Shown here: one piece after another, positions 8,420 through 19,641 of the stretch
Layout of the letters: the number at the start of each line of letters is the position of its first letter
Position numbering within the stretch: the stretch's first letter is position 1
From: Nitratireductor sp.
Lineage (GTDB): Bacteria > Pseudomonadota > Alphaproteobacteria > Rhizobiales > Rhizobiaceae
Assembly (NCBI RefSeq): GCF_017794765.1
Contig: NZ_CP051236.1
Span: forward strand, 3,052,176 to 3,116,175
Length of the DNA: 64,000 bases
Reading direction: 5' to 3'
Made by a program: the position numbers and the translations under genes
Notes under the pieces: generated by a model
What the model saw: only the letters and a program-made list of their open reading frames with translations
The model's database searches: none
What the model was told of the DNA's origin: nothing

Positions 8420-8551
8420 ATGTGGTTCAAGTTGGGCGTGGCGACGCTGCTTTTGGCCGCGTTCACCGGGCTGGCCTTCGCCATGTGGCTGGAAAACGGG
8501 GCCGGGATTTTCCTTGCACTCGTCGAATCCGGGTTGTCCTGGTGCTTTTGA
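8420..8551 (+). CDS. Small single-pass membrane protein upstream of SenC
   Basis: This gene encodes 43 residues, MWFKLGVATLLLAA onward, ending SGLSWCF. AGGG lies 9 bases before the ATG; an in-frame ATG at 8390 would add ten residues but has poorly placed ribosome-binding bases. One hydrophobic helix spans residues 4-22, and the rest is short and amphipathic with Trp-Cys-Phe at the C-terminus. It precedes the SCO1/SenC gene by 37 bases in the same direction, so a link to copper or cytochrome oxidase assembly is a guess from position. No family recognised. Confidence 0.6.
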   Translation: MWFKLGVATLLLAAFTGLAFAMWLENGAGIFLALVESGLSWCF

Positions 8552-8588
8552 CGCTGCCTTCCAGCATTCTCGTTTCAGGTAAACATCA

Positions 8589-9167
8589 ATGATGCGATCC
8601 ATTCTCATCGGCATCCTGGCGGTCATGGCCGTCGGCGTCGGCCTTCTCACGTTTCAGTGGTACCAGCAGCAGAATTCGGGCGAAGCCTTCGGCGTCCCGT
8701 TCGAACTCGTCGATCAGGATGGCAACACCATCACGGAAGCCGCATTCAAAGGCGGACCCAGAGTCGTCTTCTTTGGCTTCACCCATTGCCCGGAAGTATG
8801 CCCTACCACCCTGTTCGAGCTTGACGGTTATCTCGAGCAACTGGGAGATGAAGCCGCCGACATCAAACCCTATTTCGTCTCCATTGACCCGGAGCGCGAT
8901 ACTCCCGAGGTCATGAAGACCTACCTGTCGAATTTCTCGGACCGTATCACCGGCATCACCGGCGACCCCGAAGAGGTCGCCGCCATGGCCAAAGGCTTTT
9001 CGATCTATGTACGCAAGGTCGAGCTTGAAGACGGTGATTACACGATGGATCACACTGCTTCGATCCTTCTGCTCGACAGCGATGGCGACTTTTTTGGCAC
9101 GATCGCCTATGAAGAAAACAGTGAAACTGCCATCGCCAAGCTGAAGCGTCTGGCAAACGAAACCTGA
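8589..9167 (+). CDS. senC: SCO1/SenC copper chaperone
   Basis: This 192-aa protein has an N-terminal membrane anchor (residues 4-22) and a periplasmic thioredoxin-like domain. The copper ligands are present: HCPEVCP gives Cys67 and Cys71, and the distal His155 is in TMDHTAS. The FVSIDPERDTP strand-loop is standard for the family. It delivers Cu to the CuA site of cytochrome c oxidase or acts as a thiol-disulfide factor there. It is followed after 12 bases by prmA and preceded by a small membrane protein gene. Confidence 0.92.
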   Translation: MMRSILIGILAVMAVGVGLLTFQWYQQQNSGEAFGVPFELVDQDGNTITEAAFKGGPRVVFFGFTHCPEVCPTTLFELDGYLEQLGDEAADIKPYFVSIDPERDTPEVMKTYLSNFSDRITGITGDPEEVAAMAKGFSIYVRKVELEDGDYTMDHTASILLLDSDGDFFGTIAYEENSETAIAKLKRLANET

Positions 9168-9179
9168 CATCGGAAATTC

Positions 9180-10052
9180 ATGGGCCAGACACGACTTTAC
9201 CTGACGGCGCCGCGCGAGCAGGCCGAAACGATTTTTTCAATTCTCGACACGCATTTTGAGGATGATGGGCTGCCGATCAGTATTTTCGAGCCCGAGGAAG
9301 ACAGTGGCATCTTCCAGATATCTATTTATACCGAGGAGGACGCCGACAAACTTGAACAACGGGTGCTGGAAAGCCTCTCGGATGTTTCCCCTCTCCCCCC
9401 GCTCGAGCGGGAAGAGGTTCCGGAGATAGACTGGGTCAGCCACTCGCTAGAAGGCCTACGCCCGGTCCGTGTGGGCCGTTTTCTGGTCCACGGAAGCCAC
9501 GACCGGCATTTGCAGCGTATCGGCGACATCGCCATAGAGATCGATGCCGGCCTCGCTTTCGGCACCGGTCATCATGGCACCACGGCCGGCTGTCTGTGCG
9601 CGCTTGCCAACATTCTGAAAAGCGAGCACCCGCGCAATGCGCTGGATCTGGGCACCGGTAGTGCCGTGCTGGCCATCGCAATTGCAAGGGCCGCCCGTAT
9701 TCCGGTTCTGGCAACCGACATTGACCCCATCGCCACAGAAGTGGCCGCGTCAAACGTCCGCCTCAACCGCGTCGCTGATCTGGTCGAGACGCACACCGCG
9801 CCCGGCTTTCATCACGCTGTCTTTGCCCGCAGGAAGCCCTTCGACCTCATCGTCGCGAACATTCTTGCCCGTCCGCTCATGGCTTTGGCTCCCGCGATGG
9901 CAAATCACATAACTCCGGGTGGTTCACTTGTCCTGTCGGGCATTCTCGAGCGGCAGAGGCGGGCAGTCGTTGCCGCTTATGGCGGACAGGGGTTCCGCCA
10001 TGTGCGCACTCAGGCGCGGGAAGGCTGGGTCACAATCCACATGAAACGCTGA
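9180..10052 (+). CDS. prmA: Ribosomal protein L11 methyltransferase
   Basis: This 290-aa enzyme methylates ribosomal protein L11 using S-adenosylmethionine. The N-terminal substrate-recognition half (1-115) precedes a class I methyltransferase domain with [13 protein letters not shown] (motif I, about 156-168), the acidic TDIDPIA (motif II) and ANILARPLM (motif IV). Length and layout match rhizobial PrmA. It is the last gene of the small-protein/senC/prmA run and is followed by a bidirectional terminator at 10078. Confidence 0.93.
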   Translation: MGQTRLYLTAPREQAETIFSILDTHFEDDGLPISIFEPEEDSGIFQISIYTEEDADKLEQRVLESLSDVSPLPPLEREEVPEIDWVSHSLEGLRPVRVGRFLVHGSHDRHLQRIGDIAIEIDAGLAFGTGHHGTTAGCLCALANILKSEHPRNALDLGTGSAVLAIAIARAARIPVLATDIDPIATEVAASNVRLNRVADLVETHTAPGFHHAVFARRKPFDLIVANILARPLMALAPAMANHITPGGSLVLSGILERQRRAVVAAYGGQGFRHVRTQAREGWVTIHMKR

Positions 10053-10077
10053 GTGAGCGCGGGCCTCCGACAAGCAA

Positions 10078-10106
10078 AAACCCCGAAAGCTGGGCTTCCG
10101 GGGTTT
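10078..10106. terminator. Bidirectional intrinsic terminator between prmA and DUF1127 gene
   Basis: AAACCCCG and CGGGGTTT form an 8-bp outer stem, with AAGC/GCTT inside and a 3-base loop. The minus strand continues in TTTTTGC, making it a good terminator for the DUF1127 gene; the plus strand has a shorter TTTG tail serving prmA. Confidence 0.8.
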
Positions 10107-10129
10107 GAATCAACGCTCTTTAAAGCGGA

Positions 10130-10309
10130 TCAGAACATGTGGGAAACGCTGCGGTTGCGCTTCAGTTCGTCACGGTTGTATCCGTGTGCACGCAGTGTTT
10201 CGTCGTCCAGCATCAGAAGCGCGCCGTTCACATAGCTCCGGACCTGCTTCTGACGGGCTTCGATCAGCGCGTCGAATGCGCCACGGAAAAAGCCACGCTT
10301 TTGGGCCAT
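10130..10309 (-). CDS. DUF1127 family small protein
   Basis: This is a 59-aa basic protein starting at the ATG at 10309, with a strong ribosome-binding site AAGGAG six bases upstream. Residues 1-40 (FFRGAFDALIEARQKQVRSYV) and the C-terminal LRAHGYNRDELKRNRS correspond to DUF1127, the short YjiS-type family common in Rhizobiales. Some members act in phosphate and carbon metabolism by binding RNA, and others are stress-induced. The shared terminator at 10078 ends its transcript. It is single-gene and divergent from the aminopeptidase P-like gene. Confidence 0.85.
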   Translation of the reverse strand: MAQKRGFFRGAFDALIEARQKQVRSYVNGALLMLDDETLRAHGYNRDELKRNRSVSHMF

Positions 10310-10539
10310 CTGATTTCTCCTTGAATTCTTGCAACGAAAGCTCCGTTGCTCATGGTCTCAAGATAGGCCTGAAGAGCCCTCTCAACCAGCGCCGTTTGCG
10401 CATGGCTACCATCTTATTTTGCATTGCAACAAATCGATTGTGCAGCGCGGCAGAGATATTCCTTTGTCGGGGCCCGTTCCGCTTTTCTCAGCCATGCTAT
10501 AGGTTCGGCTCGATTTTTCAGACCAAGCGGCAAGGCTCC

Positions 10540-12369
10540 ATGTTTCAATCTTTCGATGTTACCGCCGACCCCAGCCAGGGCATCGCCCGCGTCAGACGTC
10601 TCCGTGATGCAATGGCGAAAGCAAATCTGGACGGCTATCTCGTTCCCCGTGCAGACGAGCATCAGGGCGAATATGTCGCTCCCTCATCCGAGCGGCTCGC
10701 CTGGCTGACTGGCTTCACCGGATCGGCGGGCACAGCCCTGATCCTCAAAGATCGCGCCATTCTCTTCGTCGATGGTCGCTACACACTTCAGGCCGCTGAA
10801 CAGACGGACCCGTCGATTTTCACCATAGAGAGCCTGATCGACAATCCGCCGCGCGAATGGATCGCCAGAAACGCGAAGACCGGCTGCCGCATCGGTTTTG
10901 ATCCATGGCTGCACACCATTGCAGAGCTTCGCGCTCTCCGTGGCAAGGCCGAAGCGCGCGGCATCGAGCTCGTGCCCACCGACGACAATCTGGTCGATGG
11001 GATTTGGGAAGATCGCCCTTCCCCGCCACTGGCGCAGGCCCGTATCCATCCGAAAGACCATGCTGGAGAACGCGCCACCTCAAAGCTCGACCGCATTGCA
11101 AAAGCCATCGGCGAGGCCGGCGCTGCATGTTCTGTCCTTACCGATCCCTCATCGATTGCCTGGACATTCAACATTCGCGGGCAGGACGTGCCCCATACAC
11201 CACTGGCCCTCGGCTTTGCCACAATCGTGGCCGAAGGGCGGCCCTCGCTGTTCCTCGACAGGCGCAAGCTCAACCGCGAAACCGAAGCCTATCTGACCCA
11301 GCTCGCAGATCTGAAAGCACCTTCAACGCTGGAAGCGGAACTCTCGGCTTTGGCCGGAAACCCGGGTTCGATCGGCCTCGATCCATCGCTCGCAGCCGAG
11401 CGGCTGCGGCTGGTTGTGGAGGAGGCTGGCGGCCGCATCGCGGATCTTGACGATCCGGCCCGGCTTCCTCGGGCCATTAAAAACCCCACCGAGCTGGAAG
11501 GCGCTCGATCTGCCCATCTCAGGGATGGTGTCGCCATGGTACGCTTCCTCGCCTGGCTCGACCGGCAGGAACCGGGCACGGTCGACGAGATCAGCGCTGT
11601 GCGAAAGCTGGAGGAGAGCCGTACAGAGACAGGCCAGAGCCTGCAGATGCCCCTTCGCGACATCTCCTTCGACACGATCTCCGGTGCTGGCCCCAACGGC
11701 GCGATAATCCACTATCGCGTGACAACAAAGACCAATCGCACCCTGAGGGCAGATGAGCTCTATCTCGTCGATTCCGGCGCGCAGTATGACGATGGAACCA
11801 CCGATATTACCCGGACCATCATTATCGGTCGTCCCAGTGATGAGATGCGGGAACGCTACACGCGTGTTTTAAAGGGACTGATCGCGCTCTCCGCAACACG
11901 CTTTCCCAAAGGCACACGTGGTATGGATCTTGACCCGTTCGCACGCCACGCCCTGTGGCAGGCCGGTCTCGACTATGCCCATGGCACCGGTCACGGCGTC
12001 GGATCCTATCTCGCCGTCCATGAAGGACCGCAGCGCATCGCCAAAACCGGAACGCAGGTTCTGGAAGCGGGCATGATCCTGTCCAATGAACCCGGCTACT
12101 ACAAGCCTGGCGGCTATGGCATCAGGCTAGAAAACCTGATCGTCGTGGAACCAACGACCGCTATCGCTGGCGGAGACATCGACATGCATGGTTTCGAGAC
12201 ACTGACGCTCTGCCCGTTCGACCGCCGTCTGATCGACACGGCCCTCCTCTCCTCCAGCGAGCGTGCCTGGCTTGATGCCTATCATGATCGCGTTCGCGAA
12301 AACCTGACGCCGTTGCTCGACGGCGAAACCCTTGGCTGGCTCGAAAAAGCGACCGCCCCTCTCCGTTAA
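10540..12369 (+). CDS. Aminopeptidase P family metallopeptidase
   Basis: The protein is 609 aa from the ATG at 10540, chosen because AAGG precedes it and the upstream extension (to 10105) crosses the DUF1127 gene. Two creatinase-like N-terminal domains (about 10-310) are followed by a pita-bread M24 domain. Metal ligands are visible: Asp in LVDSGAQYDDGTTD (two Asp), His in GTGHGVGSYL, Glu in LSNEPGYY and Glu in RLENLI. It removes an N-terminal residue preceding proline. The long form resembles eukaryote-like cytosolic aminopeptidase P (about 600 aa) common in alphaproteobacteria. Confidence 0.9.
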   Translation: MFQSFDVTADPSQGIARVRRLRDAMAKANLDGYLVPRADEHQGEYVAPSSERLAWLTGFTGSAGTALILKDRAILFVDGRYTLQAAEQTDPSIFTIESLIDNPPREWIARNAKTGCRIGFDPWLHTIAELRALRGKAEARGIELVPTDDNLVDGIWEDRPSPPLAQARIHPKDHAGERATSKLDRIAKAIGEAGAACSVLTDPSSIAWTFNIRGQDVPHTPLALGFATIVAEGRPSLFLDRRKLNRETEAYLTQLADLKAPSTLEAELSALAGNPGSIGLDPSLAAERLRLVVEEAGGRIADLDDPARLPRAIKNPTELEGARSAHLRDGVAMVRFLAWLDRQEPGTVDEISAVRKLEESRTETGQSLQMPLRDISFDTISGAGPNGAIIHYRVTTKTNRTLRADELYLVDSGAQYDDGTTDITRTIIIGRPSDEMRERYTRVLKGLIALSATRFPKGTRGMDLDPFARHALWQAGLDYAHGTGHGVGSYLAVHEGPQRIAKTGTQVLEAGMILSNEPGYYKPGGYGIRLENLIVVEPTTAIAGGDIDMHGFETLTLCPFDRRLIDTALLSSSERAWLDAYHDRVRENLTPLLDGETLGWLEKATAPLR

Positions 12370-12375
12370 GGGCTC

Positions 12376-12678
12376 TTATTGGCCGATCAGGTGGCGGAGC
12401 AGGATAAGCACCGCCGCCGAGGAGAGGAACATCGGCATCATCCCACCGGCAACGAGCGAAACCACCACGCCGACCGTCAGAGCAGCGATTTCAGGGATCC
12501 CGCCATTCATGGCAGCCGGCGCGACCAGCGTGGTCAGAACGGCGGCGGGCACGGCATTCAGCCCCGCTTCCACACGCGGGTGAATACGCTCGAAGCGGGA
12601 TAGCACCATGTGGCCGCCGATGCGCGTCAGGAAAGTTAGCACGGCACCGGCAAGAATGATCCAGACCGTGGTGCTCAT
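12376..12678 (-). CDS. azlD: AzlD branched-chain amino acid exporter subunit
   Basis: This 100-aa membrane protein has about three or four helices and the AzlD pattern (ILAGAVLTFLTRIGGHM, then AVPAAVLTTLVAPA). It forms an exporter for branched-chain or similar amino acids with AzlC. Its ATG overlaps the AzlC stop by 4 bases, indicating translational coupling. It is convergent with the aminopeptidase P gene, six bases away. Confidence 0.88.
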   Translation of the reverse strand: MSTTVWIILAGAVLTFLTRIGGHMVLSRFERIHPRVEAGLNAVPAAVLTTLVAPAAMNGGIPEIAALTVGVVVSLVAGGMMPMFLSSAAVLILLRHLIGQ

Positions 12679-13403
12679 CGCGCTTGCCTGCCTTTGCGCG
12701 CGTCCGGCGCCATGATCGCCGCCAGAGCAACACCGGCGATGGCGCCGATGGAAACATGCCAGGGTGAGCCGACAGTGCGATAAGCCAGCATGGAAACAGC
12801 CGCGCTCATAAGCACCACCGGGAGCCAGAAGGAGCGCTTGCGGAAACTCATGACCAGACCCAGAAAATAGATTGGCAGCAGAAAATCGATGCCCAGCGCA
12901 TGTGGATCGGGAACCAGATTACCGAACAATGCGCCGAGCCAGGCTTCGGCAATCCAGCAAATGTAAAGCGGCAGCGCCGCTCCCATATACCAGCCGAAGG
13001 ATACGGTTCCATGCGTCTCGCCACGCCGCTCGGCCTCAGCGAACATCGGGTCGACCAGCATGAAGAATCCGAGCAACCGCTGGACAGGCCCCCAATGCGC
13101 GATCCGCCGCCCCGTGGTTGCGGAATAAAGAACATGCCGAAAATTCACCGCAAGGATCGAGAGAACGATCAGCCACGGAGCCACTTTCTGCCCGAACAGG
13201 TCGATCCCGACCATCTGACTCGCACCGGCGAAAATCGTGGCGCTCATAAGCACGGCCTCGAAAACCGAAAAATTGTTCTCCACCGCCAGTGCGCCAAACA
13301 GCAGCCCGAACGGCATTGCCGCAACCACCACGGGCACGCTGTCGCGCACCCCTTGCGCAAAATCGCGCGGGCGCGCGCTGTCCTTGGCAATGTCGGCTGT
13401 CAT
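12675..13403 (-). CDS. azlC: AzlC family branched-chain amino acid exporter, large subunit
   Basis: This 242-aa polytopic protein carries the AzlC signature near residue 30 (AMPFGLLFGALAVENNFSV) and MSATIFAGASQMVGIDL, followed by several further helices. It pairs with AzlD, encoded directly downstream with a 4-base overlap. The family exports branched-chain amino acids or their analogues. No regulator of the AzlB type adjoins it. Confidence 0.9.
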   Translation of the reverse strand: MTADIAKDSARPRDFAQGVRDSVPVVVAAMPFGLLFGALAVENNFSVFEAVLMSATIFAGASQMVGIDLFGQKVAPWLIVLSILAVNFRHVLYSATTGRRIAHWGPVQRLLGFFMLVDPMFAEAERRGETHGTVSFGWYMGAALPLYICWIAEAWLGALFGNLVPDPHALGIDFLLPIYFLGLVMSFRKRSFWLPVVLMSAAVSMLAYRTVGSPWHVSIGAIAGVALAAIMAPDARKGRQAR

Positions 13404-13496
13404 GAATCCTCCAGAGGACCTGATCTTAGGTCAACAAGGCTGACCAGTCATATGAATTCCATTGAGCCACGCATCAAAGCGGATGACAGGGATTGC

Positions 13497-15614
<2,118 letters not shown>

Positions 15615-15733
15615 CTATCCGGATGTGAACTGGAACGCAGTGTAGTCGATCTGCGCACGGTTTTTGCAGTCGTCTTTTTACGTGGCTCATCCCTGCTGAC
15701 AAGGCCAGCCACCGGACCGTGAACAGAAACCCG

Positions 15734-17407
15734 TCAGGAAGCGGCTCTGCTTCCCTGCAAGAGGCGCTGGGCGGCGGCGCGCGCCTCGTCGGTCACGGTG
15801 GCGCCGGCCAGCATCCGGGCGATCTCTTCCTGGCGCGCATCCGTATCCATGACCGAAACCCCGGTCGCGACCCGGTCGGTGTCGCCGCTCTTGGCTATCA
15901 GATAATGTGTCCCCGCACGCGCGGCCACCTGGGGGGCGTGCGTCACCGAAAGCACCTGGATACGCTCGGCGAGCCGCGCAAGACGCTGGCCGATGGCGTC
16001 CGCAACCGCGCCACCCACGCCCGTGTCGATCTCGTCAAACACGAGCGTCGGTGCCGATCCACGATCAGCCAGCACCACCTTGAGCGCCAGAAGAAAGCGT
16101 GAAAGCTCACCACCGGAGGCGACCTTCATCATCGGGCCGGCCCGCGTTCCGGGGTTGGTGCGCACCCAGAACTCCACGTGATCGATGCCATCTTCACCGC
16201 GGTCATCCGCCTCCGTGGCAATCTCGACGATGAATTCGGCCCGTTCCAGTTTCAGCGCCGGCAGTTCGGCCATCACCGCCCTGCTGAGTGAGGCCGCCGT
16301 CTCCCGACGCACTTGGGAAAGCTCCGTTGCCGCAGCGTCATAGGTCTCCACCGCTGCCTTGGCTTGCTGCTCCAGCGCCGCCAGACGCTCCTCGCCGGCA
16401 TCCAGCTCATCCAGATCACCCACCATACGGGCACACAGTTCGGCGAGATCGTCGACCTGCACATTGTGCTTGCGGGCAACGGCGCGCAGCGCAAAAAGCC
16501 GTTCTTCCGTATCTTCCAGACGTTGCGGATCGAACTCCGTCGCCCGCATTGCCTCATCCACCGCAGATTGCGCGGCATCCAGCGAGAGAAGCGCTGAATC
16601 GAGCGGCTCGATGATGCCATCCAGCAGGCCCGGTGCATCCTGCGCCTTACGCTGCAGGCGGCGCAGGAGGCCGGAAAGCTGTGACACGGGCGAAGCGTTG
16701 CCCGAAAGCACCTCCTGTGCGTCGGAAATATCACTGGCGATCTTTTCGGCGCGCATCATGCCGGCGCGCTCCTCAGCCAGCACCGCTTCCTCATCAGGCC
16801 GTGGATCGAGCTTGGAAAGCTCCTCCACCGAGGCTCTTAGAAAATCGGCCTCCCGTGCGGCCGCCTCCACACGCGCCCTGTGCCGCGCCAGCTCCTGTTC
16901 GCATTTGCGCAGATCCCGCCATGCAAGCCGCACCCGCGCGACAGCCTCGCCATGCCCGCCAAACGCATCGAGGAGTTCGCGGTGGATGCCCGCATCCACC
17001 AGCGCACGCTCGTCGTGCTGGCCATGAATTTCCACAAGCTGACGTCCCACCTGGCGCATCAGCGCCACGCTGGAGGGCTGGTCGTTGATGAAAACCCGCG
17101 TGCGCCCGTCAGCGCTCTGCACGCGGCGCAGGATGATGTCACCCTCATCGTCTATTGCGTTTTCTGCAAGCAGGGCCCGCACGGGGTGCGAGGCCGGCAG
17201 GTCGAAAACGGCGATCACCTGTCCCTGATCCGCACCATGGCGCACCAGTGACGCATCGCCACGCCCGCCAAGCGCCAGCGAGAGGGAATCGAGAAGAATG
17301 GATTTGCCGGCGCCGGTTTCACCGGTGAGCACGGAGAGCCCCCCGGAGAAATCCATGTCGAGGCGTTCAATCAGGACGATATCGCGGATCGACAGGTGAG
17401 ACAGCAT
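15734..17407 (-). CDS. recN: DNA repair protein RecN
   Basis: This is a 557-aa SMC-like ATPase from the ATG at 17407, where the conserved start MLSHLSIRDIVLIE begins. Walker A GETGAGKS is at residues 29-36, a coiled-coil middle region follows, and the signature VASGGELSRFLLALK and Walker B TLVFDEIDTGVGG lie near 420-480. It acts in double-strand break repair by bridging and presenting ends. It lies 8 bases downstream of bamD, as in other Rhizobiales. Confidence 0.95.
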   Translation of the reverse strand: MLSHLSIRDIVLIERLDMDFSGGLSVLTGETGAGKSILLDSLSLALGGRGDASLVRHGADQGQVIAVFDLPASHPVRALLAENAIDDEGDIILRRVQSADGRTRVFINDQPSSVALMRQVGRQLVEIHGQHDERALVDAGIHRELLDAFGGHGEAVARVRLAWRDLRKCEQELARHRARVEAAAREADFLRASVEELSKLDPRPDEEAVLAEERAGMMRAEKIASDISDAQEVLSGNASPVSQLSGLLRRLQRKAQDAPGLLDGIIEPLDSALLSLDAAQSAVDEAMRATEFDPQRLEDTEERLFALRAVARKHNVQVDDLAELCARMVGDLDELDAGEERLAALEQQAKAAVETYDAAATELSQVRRETAASLSRAVMAELPALKLERAEFIVEIATEADDRGEDGIDHVEFWVRTNPGTRAGPMMKVASGGELSRFLLALKVVLADRGSAPTLVFDEIDTGVGGAVADAIGQRLARLAERIQVLSVTHAPQVAARAGTHYLIAKSGDTDRVATGVSVMDTDARQEEIARMLAGATVTDEARAAAQRLLQGSRAAS

Positions 17408-17415
17408 GGCTAGGG

Positions 17416-18282
17416 TCAGCCGCCCAGAATCGCCGCCCCGGCCTTGGATATCCACGAACCGGTGTTCTCACGCGGTTCCAGTCCGCCAGACTGAAGAAGG
17501 GCATAGGAATCCTTATACCAGTCGCTGTCCGGGAAGTTGTGTCCAAGAACAGCGGCAGCCGTCTGCGCTTCCGAAACGAGCCCCATCGCATAATAGGCTT
17601 CCGTCAGGCGTGCCAGCGCTTCCTCGACATGGCGCGTGTTGGGATAACTCTCAACCACACCACGGAAACGACGCACCGCGGCAACATACTCACGCCGCTC
17701 CAGATAATAGCGCCCGATCTGCATTTCCTTGCCGGCGAGCTGATCTCGGGCAAAGCGAATCTTGGCCTGCGCATCCTCGACATACTCTGAATCGGGCCAA
17801 CGCTGCACAACCTCTTCCATCGCTTCGAGCGTCAGGCGCGCCTCACGCTGATCCTGGGTGACGTCGCGAATCTGGCGGAAATAACTCAGTCCCACGAGAT
17901 ACTGTGCGTAGGCCGCATCTTCCGTGGTCGGGTAAAGGGCGACATAGCGTTTACCGCCATTGATCGCCTCATCGTACTTGCCCTGCCGATAGTTGGCGAA
18001 TGTGTTCATCACCATCGCCTTGCGGGCATATTCCGAATAGGGATGCTGCCGGTCGATGGATTCGAACTTGGCACTGGCCTCCTTCAGACGGCCGGCATTC
18101 ATGTTCGCCAGGCCCTGATTGTAAAGCACATCCGCCGGATCGGTCTGCTCGACATACGTCGACAGATCCAGGTCTTTCTCGGCATTGCACGCAGCGAGAA
18201 GAAGCGAAACACCAAGCACCGAAGCCGTGGTAACGGCTGCCCTGCCTGTCCTGGTCATGCCGGCAACAAAAGTTGAACGCAT
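17416..18282 (-). CDS. bamD: Outer membrane assembly lipoprotein BamD (ComL)
   Basis: This 288-aa lipoprotein has an N-terminal signal ending in a lipobox LAAC with the acylated Cys at residue 32 (Cys27 or so if the internal ATG is used). The mature part is built of TPR-like repeats, for example [22 protein letters not shown] and [19 protein letters not shown]. BamD is the essential partner of BamA in inserting outer-membrane proteins. It lies between lpxC and recN, the normal place in this group. Confidence 0.94.
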   Translation of the reverse strand: MRSTFVAGMTRTGRAAVTTASVLGVSLLLAACNAEKDLDLSTYVEQTDPADVLYNQGLANMNAGRLKEASAKFESIDRQHPYSEYARKAMVMNTFANYRQGKYDEAINGGKRYVALYPTTEDAAYAQYLVGLSYFRQIRDVTQDQREARLTLEAMEEVVQRWPDSEYVEDAQAKIRFARDQLAGKEMQIGRYYLERREYVAAVRRFRGVVESYPNTRHVEEALARLTEAYYAMGLVSEAQTAAAVLGHNFPDSDWYKDSYALLQSGGLEPRENTGSWISKAGAAILGG

Positions 18283-18387
18283 TTCGCCTCTCGCAAACGG
18301 AAAATCAATTTCGGAACGCAGTCATAGAGCAAATGACCGCCACGCGGCAACGCTATTGCCCGCCAATCGTACAATTTTGTGGCGTTT

Positions 18388-18409
18388 GAGCGGGAAAGCC
18401 CGTTCGCTC
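18388..18409 (-). terminator. Possible terminator after lpxC
   Basis: On the minus strand GAGCG-aac-GGG-cttt-CCC-GCTC forms an interrupted stem 19 bases after the lpxC stop. The T-run after it is weak, so this may only pause or protect the 3' end. Confidence 0.35.
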
Positions 18410-18427
18410 TTGCAGCAAAAACCGGGT

Positions 18428-19366
18428 TCAGAGCATCCAGGGCGCGTAAACCGGCGCGCTTACGGCAACCATCTCGGCCCGACGACCCTGCTCACGGCGT
18501 GTGGTCTCGACGATCTCATAGGCAGAGCGATCGGTCAGAAGATGCCGCAGCGCCGCTGCATTGAGGCGGTGGCCACCCCGATAGGAACGGAAGCAGCCGA
18601 TGAAGCGGGCTCCGGCGAGAGCCAGGTCGCCGACCGCATCGAGCATCTTGTGGCGCACGAATTCATCGGGATAACGAAGGCCTTCCATATTGATGACCTT
18701 GTGATCCTCACCGATCACGACCGAGTTTTCCAGCGAAGAACCCAGCGCATACCCAGCGGCCCAAAGGCGCTCGACATCCTTGATGAACCCGAAAGTGCGC
18801 GCGCGCGCGACTTCCTGACGGAAATTCGCGGCATTCAGATCGAGGCCAAGCGACTGGCGACCGATTGCCGGCGTCTCAAAATCGATTTCGACCTCGAAGC
18901 GCGTACCGTCATAGGGACGAAACTCCGCCCAGGAGCCGCCATTGTCGATCCGCACCGGTTTCACGACACGGATATACCGGCGCTTGACGGCAAGTGTGGC
19001 GATGCCGGCCTGCTCAAATGCATCCACAAAGCCGATGGCACTGCCGTCGAGAACAGGAACCTCGCTGCCATCAATCTCAATGACGACATTGTCGATCCCG
19101 ACAGCCAGGAGAGCGGCCATGAGGTGTTCAACCGTGGCGACGGATTCGCCGCGCGCGTCACCAAGAGCAGTGCAAAGATCGGTCTGGCAAACTTCCGAGG
19201 CAAGTGCGCGAATCACACGGCCCGTGCCGTCCTCATCGATGCGCTGAAAGACAATGCCGGTGTCGGCCTCGGCCGGGGAGAAATGAATGGAGACAGGCTT
19301 GCCGCTATGGACACCAATACCCGAAAGTGAGCAGCGTGCTTTGAGTGTCGTCTGATATTCGAGCAA
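18428..19366 (-). CDS. lpxC: UDP-3-O-acyl-N-acetylglucosamine deacetylase
   Basis: This 312-aa zinc enzyme catalyses the committed step of lipid A synthesis. The zinc ligands correspond to His81 (in TVEHLMAAL), His239 and Asp243 (in FVRHKMLDAVGD), one position from the E. coli numbering. The start codon is TTG at 19366 with GGGGA upstream; no in-frame ATG or GTG lies before the conserved EYQTTLK segment. A rare start on a dosage-sensitive enzyme may keep translation low. It follows ftsZ after 275 bases that include a terminator, so it probably has its own promoter. Confidence 0.95.
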   Translation of the reverse strand: MLEYQTTLKARCSLSGIGVHSGKPVSIHFSPAEADTGIVFQRIDEDGTGRVIRALASEVCQTDLCTALGDARGESVATVEHLMAALLAVGIDNVVIEIDGSEVPVLDGSAIGFVDAFEQAGIATLAVKRRYIRVVKPVRIDNGGSWAEFRPYDGTRFEVEIDFETPAIGRQSLGLDLNAANFRQEVARARTFGFIKDVERLWAAGYALGSSLENSVVIGEDHKVINMEGLRYPDEFVRHKMLDAVGDLALAGARFIGCFRSYRGGHRLNAAALRHLLTDRSAYEIVETTRREQGRRAEMVAVSAPVYAPWML

Positions 19367-19586
19367 AATGGTCCCCGTGAGCTCTTCAAGGCCGCGCTTC
19401 TCAGCGCTGGCTTGTCCAACGTTTCAGGACGACACCCCCAAAATGCGTCCCACACCCCACCGTTATTCGCAACGCAAGATAATGTTGCGGAATACAGACT
19501 CCAAATCACGCTTTCTTACTTCATGTTACGGCATAAGAAAAACACGAGTGTCTTATAACTTTCTGAATTGTTTACTGAATTTTAAC

Positions 19587-19612
19587 GAAAAGGGGGATGC
19601 ATCGCATCCCCC
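19587..19612 (-). terminator. Intrinsic terminator of ftsZ
   Basis: On the minus strand GGGGGATGC-GAT-GCATCCCCC forms a perfect 9-bp stem followed directly by TTTTCGTTAAAATT. It lies 30 bases after the ftsZ stop and separates the division operon from lpxC. Confidence 0.85.
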
Positions 19613-19641
19613 CATCAAACGTTTGTAACAGAGTCTTTCGC

